From Phytoseiulus persimilis (Eukaryota > Arthropoda > Arachnida > Mesostigmata > Phytoseiidae), in assembly GCA_037576195.1 (NCBI GenBank), contig CM075103.1, positions 14,632,001 to 14,696,000 on the forward strand: 64,000 nucleotides of DNA. Reading direction: 5' to 3'. Numbering within the stretch: the stretch's first letter is position 1; each line of letters starts with the position of its first letter. Shown here piece after piece: positions 26,015 to 39,950 of the stretch. Under the pieces are notes generated by a model. That model did not search any database and was not told the DNA's origin. It saw only the letters and a list, made by a program, of their open reading frames with translations. The position numbers were made by a program, and so were the translations under genes.

Positions 26015-26030
26015 GGCCCTAAAAAGGGCC
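26015..26030 (-). promoter_or_regulatory. Histone 3' stem-loop of H2A
   Basis: On the minus strand it reads GGCCCTTTTTAGGGCC followed by ACC: a six-base-pair stem and a four-base loop, 25 bases after the H2A stop. Stem-loop-binding protein would bind it to direct cleavage without polyadenylation. Its loop ends in T where the other three copies in this window have C. Confidence 0.93.
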
Positions 26031-26054
26031 GTTTTCGGAGGAAGTGAGAGGGAT

Positions 26055-26633
<579 letters not shown>

Positions 26634-27008
26634 ATGCCTCCCGCAGCGAGTGGAAAGGCTGTCAAGAAGGCCGTTAAGGCCCAGAAGAACGTCCGCGCCA
26701 CCGACAAGAAAAAGAAGAAGCGCAGGAGGAAGGAGTCGTTCTCCATCTACATTTACAAGGTCTTGAAACAAGTTCACCCCGACACCGGTATCTCATCGAA
26801 GGCCATGTCCATCATGAACTCTTTCGTCAACGACATTTTCGAGCGCATCGCCGCAGAGGCTTCTCGACTTTCCCACTACAACAAGAGGTCCACCATCACC
26901 TCCCGGGAAATTCAGACCGCCGTGAGGCTCCTTCTCCCCGGAGAGCTGGCCAAGCACGCCGTCTCTGAAGGAACCAAGGCCGTCACGAAGTATACTTCTT
27001 CCAAGTAG
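26634..27008 (+). CDS. H2B: Histone H2B
   Basis: An intronless gene encoding 124 residues. The N-terminal tail [19 protein letters not shown] followed by [19 protein letters not shown] is the chelicerate-like form. The histone fold follows ([59 protein letters not shown]) and the tail ends YTSSK. An upstream in-frame codon ten residues earlier is open, but the MPP start is the family one. It pairs with H2A to form the H2A-H2B dimer and shares its promoter interval. Confidence 0.99.
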   Translation: MPPAASGKAVKKAVKAQKNVRATDKKKKKRRRKESFSIYIYKVLKQVHPDTGISSKAMSIMNSFVNDIFERIAAEASRLSHYNKRSTITSREIQTAVRLLLPGELAKHAVSEGTKAVTKYTSSK

Positions 27009-27033
27009 ACAGGAGTGTACGGCAGAAAAAAAC

Positions 27034-27049
27034 GGCCCTTTTCAGGGCC
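27034..27049 (+). promoter_or_regulatory. Histone 3' stem-loop of H2B
   Basis: GGCCCTTTTCAGGGCC followed by ACC, 25 bases after the H2B stop, matches the metazoan histone mRNA processing element exactly. Confidence 0.97.
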
Positions 27050-27052
27050 ACC

Positions 27053-28350
27053 AACCAATGAGGGATCAATCCTTTCCTGATGAGTTTAAGAACTGAGCGA
27101 GTGCCCTGCGTGTGACCCGATGAGCATCATCTCGCCACCGCCGCTCGGGCTCTCATAATCTTGCGCTACGGAGACGCCCCGAGAATTATAATCTTACTGA
27201 GTCTTTGAACCAATCTCGTCAGAGGGCGATTCCCCAACTCGTCCCGATCGAATCGGCCCACACTGTTCTGAATGAAAATCGGGAACAGACAAACGTGCTA
27301 GCGTAGTCATCCTGCCGACTCGATTCTCTTACGTATGTATTGACGAATACTGCCTCTTCAATTGGTCTCATAGAGCTCGGTGTTGGATGTCCGCCGGTTT
27401 TGGCGAGATGCACACGCCTGTTTTCGCAGCCGTAGTTGAAGGCAAATCGATCACCAGCACGTGGTGCGTCCCAGGTGAACACCAACTCGAGGCTCAAACA
27501 AAAATCTAGAGGAAACTCGATGGAAGAGTCAACGTGCCTTCAACCGCTGACCGAGTCCTCGACCTGCGGCTTGCAATCATGTATCTCGTCTCGAAGCATG
27601 TTCTGCGATAAATAACCACTGGGGAAGCGCGCCCGCGTTCTGTAGCACTCTCAACGAGGACCACGCCAGCGGTCAGAAACTCCCTCTATTAGCCTAAGCT
27701 GCGTTCGCAGTAGTGAAGAATATTGGTCCAACCACAAGTGATTTTGTTTCCTCTTATGCCTATCCAGTCTGACGAATGCCGTCTCGAATGGCGCCACAAT
27801 GCTCGAAACCAAAACAAAAAACGAAGACTCATTCCTCAAATCAAAGAACAGTCCACGAGGCTTACACTCGGCAGTACTGACTAGGCACTCGTGAAATGAA
27901 ACCAAAAAACCTCACCGCGTTGAAGCACAGCACGGAGGCTCTCTTGAGTTGCTTTGACTTATTTATAGAAACTCCCTGAATCGGATCATTCCCCTGACCT
28001 CTCTGAGCTTCGAACACCCCGAGACTCGCTTCTTATCCCGATGTTCGCCTCATAAGAATCTGCGTAGCCTCACGACCGCCCGCTCGGGAACCCAGGAACT
28101 ACACAGACGTTTCATCAGCTCCCATGGGTAGAAATCTTCTGCCGGCCTGGACACGTACCCAAGACACTCTGTAGTATTCGAATTAGGACAGGAGAACTTT
28201 TCAGCTTGTCACACAGTTTGCAGAAGAGAGCGTCAGATAAATCGTCGCCAGAAGCCTCGTTCTCGCGTTCCCGTATAGAGACTTGCTCTCCTGAAATTGG
28301 ATCCCCTGGATTCGGAGATCTCGGCGTGAGGCGAGTTATCTTTCAGGATT
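27053..28350. other. Histone spacer without a recognised gene
   Basis: About 1.3 kb between the H2B and H3 3' ends. No H1-like Lys/Ala/Pro-rich frame, stem-loop or histone pseudogene is visible in it. Confidence 0.6.
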
Positions 28351-28354
28351 TGGT

Positions 28355-28370
28355 GGCCCTGAAAAGGGCC
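28355..28370 (-). promoter_or_regulatory. Histone 3' stem-loop of H3
   Basis: On the minus strand it reads GGCCCTTTTCAGGGCC then ACC, 22 bases after the H3 stop, identical to the H2B and H4 elements. Confidence 0.97.
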
Positions 28371-28392
28371 GTTTTTTTTTTGAGGGAGACGC

Positions 28393-29851
<1,459 letters not shown>

Positions 29852-29887
29852 ACCGTCATCATCAATCAGAGATCGCGTCAAAAGAAA

Positions 29888-29903
29888 GGCCCTTTTCAGG
29901 GCC
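29888..29903 (+). promoter_or_regulatory. Histone 3' stem-loop of H4
   Basis: GGCCCTTTTCAGGGCC followed by ACC, 36 bases after the H4 stop. Confidence 0.97.
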
Positions 29904-31474
29904 ACCACTTTCTGCAAGGTCAAGCTCTCAATTTCATTGTCCCGCTCAGTGCGATCCGAGGATTCTCGGTCGTTCGTCTCCTGCATCCTTGCTCGGTCCA
30001 TCTTCTCGGATGAGGTGGATCTGTGCAACAGGAATAAGGTTGGGAAAACAGAGTAGAGGAACGGATGATCGAATTCTTGTAACCCGGGTCTCGTATCCGC
30101 CGATTCCCCTGTTTGGATGGGATCGGAGACTCCTCGCTGGGTAAACATCATTGCGAATCTCAAAGGCATGAAGCGAAGTCTCAAATTATCGTGAAATACG
30201 GCCATGTTGCTCGGAACCTTCTCGTGCACCTTCGCCAACGTTATCTGCCTAGGCATCGGGCCATCTGACAGCAGTAAAAACACATCATCAGCAAGTCTTT
30301 CGACTCCGTTCCCGCGGGGCTCCTATGCTGTTCTCCTCACATGGAGGGCCTGTAGGAAAAATTCAACTCTGACCGCCACGTGAAATCTTGATGAACACTT
30401 TCACGAGTTGTTGTTTTCTCTTTAAATAGGTCACTTCCAGCCTCCGAGCCAGGCTTCTCTTTCGAGGACTGAAAGGGGGTTGTAGACCTAAGGAAAAAAA
30501 ACGCTCCGAGTACCGATAAAATTTATTCAGTGTGAAGTAAATGAACGGGGTACATTTTCACATCGGACTTCACCTCAGTTAGTTCAACTTTCTAAGGGAT
30601 ATCTCCACGCTGAACTGTTCGACCCAGAATCTATTGTCTCCCGAACCCCTCTCATCAACAACATGTCCAGGCGGCTTCGCAGTCCGGCCGTGCGGTCACG
30701 TTTATTCCGTCATCTCCCCTCGATCTATCACAGAGTTATTTTTTTTCGCGTTTGATCCCGCATCGGGCCGCAATTCGAAGTCGGAGTCTTTCGTTCACCT
30801 CGCTGTCGCAGGTTCATCGCGCATCTTCCGTTCGTTGGAGATATGTTCCCGCAGAAGTGAAACGCTACTCCCGGACTTCTCCATTTTTACAGAGTCGAAA
30901 CTAGAGTAAATGCTCCTACAGGGCATGGGGAACAAACATGGATAAGGTCCTTAAGGTTTTGATGGCCATTTTAAGTAGAACGGAAAGTTATCATCTCCGC
31001 TGGAGCGAGGAGACGCCGACGAACAGAAGGAAAAAAAACCTGGCCAAAACCATGCGGCTCACCACCTGAAAGTTCACTCGGGCGAACAATGACGTCGATG
31101 GGGGCGGCGTCGTTGGAGTCACCCAGAAAGGTTTTGACAGTTCTCCGTCTAGATTGCGCGTCCCCTATCATTGCCTCAACTGTATGCTAGAGTGCATCGC
31201 ATTCCGGGCGCTGAAGACAAGGTGAGCTGATCACTGGATCGTTTCCGTTCTATACTTAGCAGCATATGTCTAAGAGCTGAAACGGGTGCAGGTTGGCTGT
31301 CTGGCTGCAGGTGGCCAAGCAATGTTTGTCCTCATCGGAACAGGCTATGTCCCTGCTCTTCGGTCCATATACACATCATCACAAAAGTTGAAAACTATCG
31401 TAAGAGACAAACGAAACAAGTCTAAGATGTCGCTAGGCGAAGGGAGCTCTCAGTTAAAATCGAGTGCGTTCGAA
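29904..31474. other. Spacer without a recognised gene
   Basis: About 1.6 kb between H4 and the 3' end of the minus-strand receptor gene. It probably includes that gene's 3' UTR. No coding frame with family resemblance is seen. Confidence 0.55.
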
Positions 31475-34400
31475 CTAGAGGTCCGTCTGCTTGGGGGGCG
31501 GCGTGGGTGAGGGAGGGTCGTTCTCGAGGCTCATCGCTTCAATTTCGACGAGGACATCGGACACCTTCCCTGTGCTCCGAGATCCTTCGGTTCTGGAGTC
31601 CGTGTCTTCTGACGACGGCGACGACTTCTCCGGGGACACTTGGTCTTCCTTCTGCGTTTCCGCAAGCGGTGGCGGATGGCACGTTGCGCTCAACGGGAAG
31701 CTCCGGTAATCCGTGATGGGGGCCGAGTAACTACGGCGATGACCCTGCTTCTTCTTTTCGATGTCCGAGGGGCCCATGATGTCAGCCGCGATTGGCAACA
31801 GCCTGGAAGGAATGCGAGTGAGAATTAGGGATCTGAGTCCTCTGCTTCGGGGTGCCTCGGTGGGCTCGATGGAGGCCGGAGCAAGTGCAACCCAAGGCTC
31901 ACCTTTCCCGGATGACCTGTTCGATCGACGGGTAGGCTTTCCGAGACCTCCGTTCGCTCTGCAACGAGACCACGCTGCTGTCGTCGGGACTGAGGATCGT
32001 CCCGGATTGGCTCCCGAAGCCCGTGTGGATATCGGGTAGGGAGAACTCGTCGAAGGCCGGGAACTCTAGAACACTCTCCGGCGGAGGCGGTGGGGGGACT
32101 AGCATAGCGGTGAAGTTGAGTTCTGTGAGGTCGGTTTCACTGTAGAAGCCCTTTCTGCACGACTCAAGGTTTGGTAGGGTCTCCAAGATTTTGTTCAAGT
32201 GCTTCTGTTGGAGTTTGTAGTTTTCTCGTAGACGGATCAGTTGGTGTTTCGAGAATTTGTGAATCCGGTTTCTTTGGAAAACGTAATTCTCTCGCAGCCA
32301 GTCCATCTGGCAATTTCCGTAATCACGGACACGCTGCACCTGGGTACGCGAAATACGGTTTAATTATTCACTCCTGAGTGACACGCCCAGCGACCTCCTC
32401 TTGGAAGCTAATCCCCTTCCTCCTGCTGGTTCAAGGCGAAGCGCCGTCGATCTCATTTTCTGTTCGATGCTCCCGTCTGGTTGGACCAGCGCGGCGTTCT
32501 CCGAGGTTATTCAGAGCGAGGGAGCGTGCCAAAGGTCGAGGCAAAGGGACCAGTTTATTTGTTTGTTCGTTTCTGATAAACGGGGATGGATTACCTGTCC
32601 TATGTAGTTGTCCTTGATAGCCCAAATTTGCGATGATCCATAATCTCTGATCTTCCCTGTCTGCTCGGCGATATACGAGTCCTTTACTTTGTCCATTTGA
32701 AGAATGCAATTCTCCTGAAAGGGTCATGAAATTCTCGATGTCGTGAAAAGAATTCCAGAACGGAAGGAGTCCCTCGGAGACGAATCGGCCGAGCGGAAGC
32801 TTGTGCGGCCGTACAGAAAGTCGAAATTCCCGAGTTGAGGAGAATCTCTAGCTCTATTCAGCGGCTCCTCAATCGAGTTGCTCGTTGGTTCGCCAACATT
32901 TTACCACAGTACGTCTCTCGATTCGCCCTGGATAAAACGCGGGGAGACCTTTGGAGCAAGACGGAAAGGAACGTCATTTTACCTTGATCCTGGCGACCTG
33001 CCAGTTGTAGTTTTCCCTGAGACGCTCGAGGTTTTGGCGTCTGTATCCTTCGATCTGTTCCAGCATCTTTACAATATTTTGCCTTCGAATGGGACCGTCC
33101 GCATCGCATGGACATTTCAGACCAAAATGTTGTAGAATTTTCTCCACTCCCACTCCTGTTCGAGGTGAAATCGAAGGACTTCAGTTAGCATTGATCAACT
33201 TCCTGCTCTCGACAGAGGCCGTGGTTGACTCTTCCCAGTTTTCGTGTCGTTCCGGGAAGCAGACGCACGACATCTTGCCCAACAATCCGAAGATAGCACT
33301 CACCAATCAAAGTGGCCAGCGTGAAAAGAACAGCGACTATGAAACCAGTCAGGATCGAGTAGTTCCTCACGTCGATCATGAAGTCGTAATCCAGCGTGAG
33401 ATGAACGGTCACCTGTTGAGTTTGGAGCACATTGGATGCCCGGCACTTGTAATACCTGGGGGGAAAATGACTTTGAAAAGTTCGTTCGATAGAGAGCGTC
33501 AGGATCACCGTGTCGGCTCGAGCAAGCAAGGCATCACCGGAAATCAAAATTCCAAATCCAACTCACCCAGCGTCTCCGCGAGACACCGCCGATATGTACA
33601 GCTTGTTTGTCCTTGAACAAATACGGCTCTCACATTGGTGGAAGCTGTCGACCGCCTCGATCTTTTCGTGCGCAAGCAAATCCAGCGCGCAGCTCACGGC
33701 GGGCTCGATGCACTTCTCGCGCACCCTTTCGCCGCAAAAGCTGTCTTCGCACTTCAGCACGCACATTTCTTTCTCTCCGACGCACTCCTCCAGGTTTCGG
33801 GAGGAGAAATTCGCCCCTGAGATCGTCCCCACTTCCTGCAGGCACTGCGCGGTCTCTGACACGCCCGCGTTGAAGCAGCTGTCGACAGCTGTTCTCAAGT
33901 GGACGGCCGAGCAGCACTGGCCGTCCACCTGCGCGAGGTCGGCCGAGCGCACGCATTCCTGAGCGAGTCGGCGACATCCGTCGTTGTCGCATCCTTTCTC
34001 CTGTCTCCGGCAGGTCCAACGAGCCAGATGGCAACCACTACACACGCCGCGCTGGAAGCAGCTGTTGCCGCAGGTGTTCACGGGACCGAGATCTCTCGCC
34101 TGCCACTCCAGCGTCGGAGTGGGCATCCCGATGACGTCACAGAACAGCATGGCGGTACTGCCCAACGGGAAGTGTGCCATCCTCGTGTGGTTCGTCACCG
34201 TCGCATTCACGCAGTGCACCCGGCGATCGAGGAAGTCCAGGAGTCGCTCCTGGTTCGCGAGACGAGATCGGCCGCCCTCCGCGGTTACGGTCGCGCACAG
34301 AGTCGAGCCCGGGCCCTCCAGTTGGAGCTGTGGCCGATGGAAGAGGAGGAAGAGGAGCCATTTTAGGCCGCAGTCACAGTGCCACGAGTTGCCCTGCAAG

Positions 34401-35494
34401 TTCACTCTGTTGAGCGCGATCAACGGTAGAAAGAGTCCTTTCGGGAGGGAGCTCAGCGAGCAATGACTCAGATTGAGGGTCTGCAATCGGGTCAAACGGT
34501 CCAGAGCGCGAGGTTCGATGAGCTCGAGCTTGCTCTCTGACAGATCGAGCAGCGTGACACCTTCGAGACCGATCGTGTCATTGAGCGAGATTGATTTCAG
34601 TTCGGGGAGCTGTCTGGCGATCAGAGATAAATTCGTCGCCGGCAGCGACTGGAAGTTCGCCAGCGACTTTAGGGGATTGCCGGAGATATCGAGCACTTGC
34701 AAGGAGTCGAACGACTTGCAAAAATCGCCCGAGAGCGCCGTTATCCTGTTGGAGGACAAGTTGAGTTGTGCCAGAGATTTCAGACCCTGGAAACTCAGCA
34801 TGCCAACGTGAGCGATGCGATTGTGCGAGAGGTCGATGAAGTGCAGCCGGGTCGTCGACCGGAACAAGAGGTTGTTGAGCTCGGTGAGGCTGTTCGACGC
34901 AACGCTCAGATGATGGAGATTGTTGAGACCCGAGAACCACTCCAGTCTCAGGTGCTCGAGAGAATTCCCGTTCAGGTTGAGCACTTCCAAATTCCGGAGA
35001 TCGGTGAAGGCGTCCGAGCTGACTTCGCTGATTTCGTTCGCGCTGAGATCGAGTACGGCAAGACTTCCGAGTCGGAGTCGCGGGAGATGATGGATCTGAT
35101 TGTTTGACGCGTACAACCGCCGTAGATGGATGAAGCTCTTGGTGAAGTCGAGAGATTTCAGCTGATTGTGTGAGACGTCGAGATTCTGAACGCGGTCCGA
35201 GCCCGATTCGATGTGGGAAATACTGTTAGCTGAGACGTTAACGGCCACGGCGTTGATGTCCAAGTCCAAGCTGCCGAGGAGATCGCAATGATGACCCGAG
35301 AAGGAATCGAGGTCCTGCCGAGAACTCTGCAGCTTCTGCAGGGCGCCCAGCGCGTCTCCCGACGATGTGCAATGCAGGGATTGCATGATGCACCTGCACG
35401 TCGTGCCGAGATCCGTGCATAGATCGACATCCTTCGCCTCTGAAAGTCCGATGAGCAGGCCAAACAACAACCAGGTACGACGGTGCTCGCGCAT
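31475..35494 (-). CDS. LRR-Ig transmembrane receptor with Cys-rich Ig insertion and cytoplasmic repeats
   Basis: Exons on the minus strand 35494-33567, 33455-33304, 33155-32983, 32714-32595, 32339-31903 and 31802-31475 join in phase to 1,045 residues. Order: signal peptide (about 1-20), a Cys-containing N-cap, roughly eleven leucine-rich repeats (about 72-370), an LRR C-terminal cap with WHCDC (369-428), and an Ig domain. The first Ig half has [15 protein letters not shown] (about 450-464). The second is [14 protein letters not shown] joined to YYKCRASN at an intron. Between them lie about 160 residues with 20 cysteines. A transmembrane helix follows (about 675-694, [18 protein letters not shown]), then a cytoplasmic region of about five repeats of 22-23 residues containing LRENY or close variants. 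The tail is Ser/Pro-rich and acidic. The architecture suggests a cell-surface adhesion or signalling receptor; ligand and pathway are unknown. A TATA box precedes the start. Confidence 0.87.
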
Positions 35495-35545
35495 GCTGGA
35501 TGTGGAGGTCAGCCCATGACGTTTCCTGCAAGGGAAGACCGCGAT

Positions 35546-35553
35546 CTTTTATA
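35546..35553 (-). promoter_or_regulatory. TATA box of the LRR-Ig receptor gene
   Basis: TATAAAAG on the minus strand, 52-59 bases upstream of the receptor start codon, which leaves room for a short 5' UTR. Confidence 0.6.
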
Positions 35554-36412
35554 ACTGCAGTAGAGAGATTTATTCATCGATTTATGAATTAGCCTATGAT
35601 GACTGACGCTTGTCCGAGTCCCGACCGAGCAAACTCCGCGGTTCCGGAGCTTGCGTGACAGAGCACGGTCTCGGCTTTGGATAAAGGCACGTTACTTTGT
35701 TTAACTTCGGGTGATCGGAAGTTTGTTGAGCACGGTGGTCGACGCGCGGTCTGCGTGAATGATGAACGAGCGCGCTCAACGAAATTGCGAGCTCGAATGT
35801 TCATCCAAAGTGGAACACTTCAAACGCGCCTCAAGTTCCTGGGCCGCCGGGTTGGGATTGAATCGTCGCGCGGGACCGTTCAACAGCAATCGTTGGCTTT
35901 AGAGCAATATGCGTTACGTCATCGAGTGGAGGAGACAGCTCGACGAACGGGAACATCGAGCGGCCTCTTTCGCTCGAGAGAGCCCTAATCGTCATGACTG
36001 CTGGGACTATTGTTCCAGAGAGATGCTCCACTCTATCGGCTACTCTTGTCACGACGACCACCACCTAATCCACAAACGCCAGTGTCCGGAATACGCGCTG
36101 AATCCCACGTCGCTTCAGCCATGTGAAGCGAACACCGAACCGCTCCGTCCGGAACGAGGGACCGACTTTCTGAACTTGACTCCTGTGAGCACACTCCGAA
36201 ACATTTCCGATTTCGGAGTCAGATTGATGAAACCAGCATCGGGCACCCTGACGCGAGCTGTTCGGTTTTGAACGCCCGACAGTCGAATCACATCCAAGGG
36301 CAACAGATTCGCTCGCTGAGCATTCACAAAGATCGCGCGTCACGCATCGGGAAGTCTCTCGTTCTATTCCGACACTACATGCAACCATGATGAGCAATGA
36401 GCCTCGCGTGAG

Positions 36413-36426
36413 CCCCCCCCCCCCCC
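36413..36426. repeat. Poly(C) run of 14
   Basis: Fourteen consecutive C are visible. It is one of two homopolymer tracts about 0.9 kb apart in the gene-empty region. Confidence 0.85.
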
Positions 36427-37342
36427 TAACCAACAGGAAGCATTCAAAACAAGCCATCTCTACAAAGTATGAGCTTTCGTGGATATCCTCATGGAGCACG
36501 GAATCGTCGACAGCGCGCTCAAACAGCTCCTGAAAGCCCCACTCTCCGACTCGAGCCCTGGCAACCCTGCTGAGCTATTCGGGCCTGCGGATAGGACACG
36601 TTCCGGAACGGGCCAACAACCTCTGAGGCCAACAACGACACAAAAGCGCGCCAGGCAGCGCGGCCGTCACGCTCGTAAATGGTTTTTCGAATGCGGAGAT
36701 CCGGTTGGAGGCTGAGAACATCACGTTCGTCGACGAAAGGCGCTCGAAAGGTTCGATGACACGGACCCGATCGAGAGAGTCCGCTCGCGCTAACTGACGA
36801 CAACGGAAGGAGCCGACGGGGTTTCATCGGTCAGCTCGTTCTGGTTCTGACTCTCTCGAAGTTGCGTCCGATTCTCTCTGAATTGTCCCAGAATGCTCTG
36901 GAAGGATCGAAGCGACCGCAAACTTCAAGGAAAATATCCGTTTGATACCCTGGAGCCAGCCGCACCGTTGGGCGAGGAAATGGGGGCCGAGCCTCGATCT
37001 TACATGTCTGAACACGTTCTCGGACCCGCCAAGAATCCCCTCGCAATCAGGCGGGTCGCGCTCTAAACGACGTTTGTGGCACAAACGGAACTTCGACAAA
37101 AGGCTCAAGGACGTTGAATCAAAACAAATCAATGAGGCGCACGCGGTAGACGAACACTGAGAATTCAGAGTCGAATCTAGTTTGAAGGCTGTGGCGGATG
37201 TCTTCTACCCGAACGCGAAATCCGTGATTGAGACGATGAGGTCCCTGAGTCCCGTGGAATGGAAAATTCCGAGAGATTTTGGCAGAACACGCTGGCTCGA
37301 GTTGTGGACCGAGGGAAGATCGGACGGAATTCAACGATTGAT

Positions 37343-37343
<1 letters not shown>

Positions 37344-37369
<26 letters not shown>
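37344..37369. repeat. Poly(G) run of 26
   Basis: Twenty-six consecutive G on the plus strand. Exact length is likely unstable in the genome and uncertain in sequencing. Runs of this length can fold into G-quadruplex structures. Confidence 0.85.
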
Positions 37370-37374
<5 letters not shown>

Positions 37375-39566
37375 ACGGAGAGAGTACTGAGCTCGGCACT
37401 CCGAGTTCCGTTGAATAGAAGCGGAAACCTCGAAAGCCCCCGACATGGTTCCTGAACGCACTCGAAAACCTCTCATCCTGGATTCGCACCTAGCTCTTCT
37501 CACAGACCAGGAAAATCAGAGAAGAGAAGTTCTCGAGCGAACTCTGAAGTTTAACAGAACAGGGGAACCACTCAGTAGGGAGCGACAGCCGGCGTCTCGA
37601 TGATTCCATGGCCTGAGATGGTCGGGTAAGTTCGCTGCTGCATGCTCACGATTATCGGTTGCTTTTGCCACGCGAACAGTTCGACTTGGAGGGGAATGAA
37701 CATTTCGAATGTCTGTCAATGCTGATTCCGCGGTGAACTTCAGCCAGCGCGCGTTCTCCTCGAACTCTTGGTTTAGTGGTTCCGCGAAGCCTCCATTTTC
37801 GGCTTGCATCGAAAAAAATCTAGGGCTTTTGATGGAAAAGGAAGATCACTCCAACAGGACTGACTCAGAGAAGTTCCCACCGAAATGAGCAGAGAATTAT
37901 TCCATGATTAATCGGAGCCACCAGGAACGGCGCACAGGCACGAAATCGAACGGATTCCGAGTAAGAAGGTCTCGTGATTATCTTCGTTTCGGCTTTTCAT
38001 CGCAGTTCCATTGTTTCTTTGCCCTCCCTATCTGGTCCATTCGGGCAGACGGCTGGACGACGAACTCCTGGTCTTTGACGCACGAGAGGGATTTCAAGGT
38101 AGCGCTCTCTCCATACTGTTCCGTGGGTAAGAAAGAATCGAAACACGCCTCTGGCTGTCGCGTCCAGGGATTTAGGCAGTGACGCCCCTTTTCCGTATAG
38201 CCGACATGGTTAACGGCAACCCACACGGACACCTCCGAGACCCATCATTTCGAGAGCAATCATTCGAATGACCCGAGTAAAAGGACCGATGAGACGCAAC
38301 CCGGGAAAGCATTCTGGGAGCGATTGCAGGTGATGCGACTACACCAAGTGGCCATCCGCGTGAGCTTCGGCCCGGTCTCGAAACCCTTGGGAGTTCGGTT
38401 TAAATGTTAATTCGGCATGTCCCACTGCCTCACGAAAGCAAGCGGGGATTTCTTCGAGTAACGGATGGTTTCAGCACGCCTCAAAGAATTTCCGGTTCCA
38501 GAACCGACATCGTCCACTGGGAGCAGATCAGGATCTAGTTGTAGTCTCGCAGGTGGGGATTCTCCCAAGACATCCAAGATCACCCGAGGCGGATTTCGCA
38601 GTGAATCCCTCTGTTGGCAGAAGAGAACGCAGGCGGAATCTTCCTCCAGCATTCTCAATATCCGGGTCTTGAATAAATACTTCCCACTCATGTTACAGAT
38701 TTCTCTATCGCACGTCAGTACTCGCTAGCGGTAAAATCAAGATTCGTCCGATTCCAGGGTTCCTCGCGTCTCTCGATTTAATCGTCAACTCTCCACCATA
38801 ATATAGCCCTTGTCAAACAATTTTCTGCAGGTTCGATCTCTTTTAGCAAAGGGATGTCGCGACGGAATTACCTATAAGAATCGTCGGGAACAGACTTATC
38901 GATCAATCGCTGCGAGGATATCCTGCACCATAGGAACAGTTTCGTGCCCAAACGTTTGCATACATTCTGAAGCCGGAAACCCAGAATCGGTGTTCCACGG
39001 TATCGTGCTGGTTATTGTTATCGATCCTCTTTCCGGTGCTCGAAAGATCCATCAGAGCGGACGGGGCTCGGCGCAAAGTTTACGGGAGAAAAAAGTACGA
39101 GTTCGTGCCAGTTTTGCTGTCTCCGAAGCGAACGGAATCGTGGGCTCTGCTCCCAGGCCCCCGAATAGGGAGATTACCCGATAGAAATTCGAGAGCCCAA
39201 CGCGCCTGAGAGCTCGGAACACTTCAGAGCCAACAATCTTCTCCCGGCTCGCCACCCTGTCTCGCCTAAGAATAACCATCACGACGACATCAGCGTCGAA
39301 AAAGCGGTAAGACGACTGATGGTTCGGATGTTCTCTTCTGGAAGCAATCGATCGTTGAGGAACGTCTCTCCTCCGTCCCTCGTCATCTGATACAAGCGAT
39401 GACGCCGTATGTTTCCACGACGCATGCGTAAGGCAATCTGTTTTTCCCGCCTTTTAAGGAGGAAGGAAAGTTGAAAATTGGTTTTCGTATTTGCAGTCTT
39501 GAATGAAAGCCCCCATCAGTCGACTTGTGGCGGACGAGGTGGAGTGATATGGTTACGAGGCTATAC

Positions 39567-39950
39567 GGTGTGCAACCGGGAGCTCGAAAACCCGGCAGTT
39601 CGAAAAAAAATCCAGGGAGCTCGAAAACCCGGCATCTCGAAAACTCTTTCCCCCAAATCGGGTCCGATTTGAACACAACGAACCTTCTGGCTAGAGAGTG
39701 GAGAAGCTGATACGAGAAAAGAGTATCACGAGGTTGTCGCGATTGGTACCACACATATCTCCCATTTCGACCCAGGGATATCAAGATACAATCGGTATCC
39801 AAATCCGCTTGGATGTCCCTTCTAGTATGTTCGCTGTCCTATTCGGGAACTCGGAGGCTCTGCATAGAAGGTTCGTTGGGATCGAACGGAACCCAATTTG
39901 AGGGAGAGGGGTTTCGAGCTCCCGGGTTTTCGAGCTCCCGGCCTGTAACC
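39567..39950. mobile_element. Non-autonomous DNA transposon (MITE-like), 384 bp, with 8-bp target duplication
   Basis: The ends are imperfect inverted repeats of roughly 100 bases. The left end begins GGTGTGCAACCGGGAGCTCG and the right end, inverted, begins GGTTACAGGCCGGGAGCTCG. Each arm carries two copies of a subterminal motif close to GGGAGCTCGAAAACCC, and both arms reach inward to a CAACGAACCTTCT sequence (left arm to about 39684). The element is flanked by direct 8-bp copies of GGCTATAC at 39559-39566 and 39951-39958, the expected trace of insertion. No transposase frame is inside. Eight-base duplications fit the hAT or P superfamilies; the terminal bases do not decide between them. Confidence 0.75.

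Noticed and set aside
27053..28350. Possible H1 gene between the histone pairs
   Set aside because: No Lys/Ala/Pro-rich frame, winged-helix motif or extra stem-loop is present in the spacer.
33185..33547. A separate 120-codon membrane protein on the minus strand
   Set aside because: Its transmembrane helix and Y-x-C motif belong to exon 2 of the receptor; the upstream part of the frame is intron sequence and the downstream part follows the GTGAGT donor.
33630..34034. Long Arg/Gly-rich minus-strand frame overlapping the receptor gene
   Set aside because: It is an out-of-frame shadow of the receptor's Cys-rich exon, which explains its odd composition.
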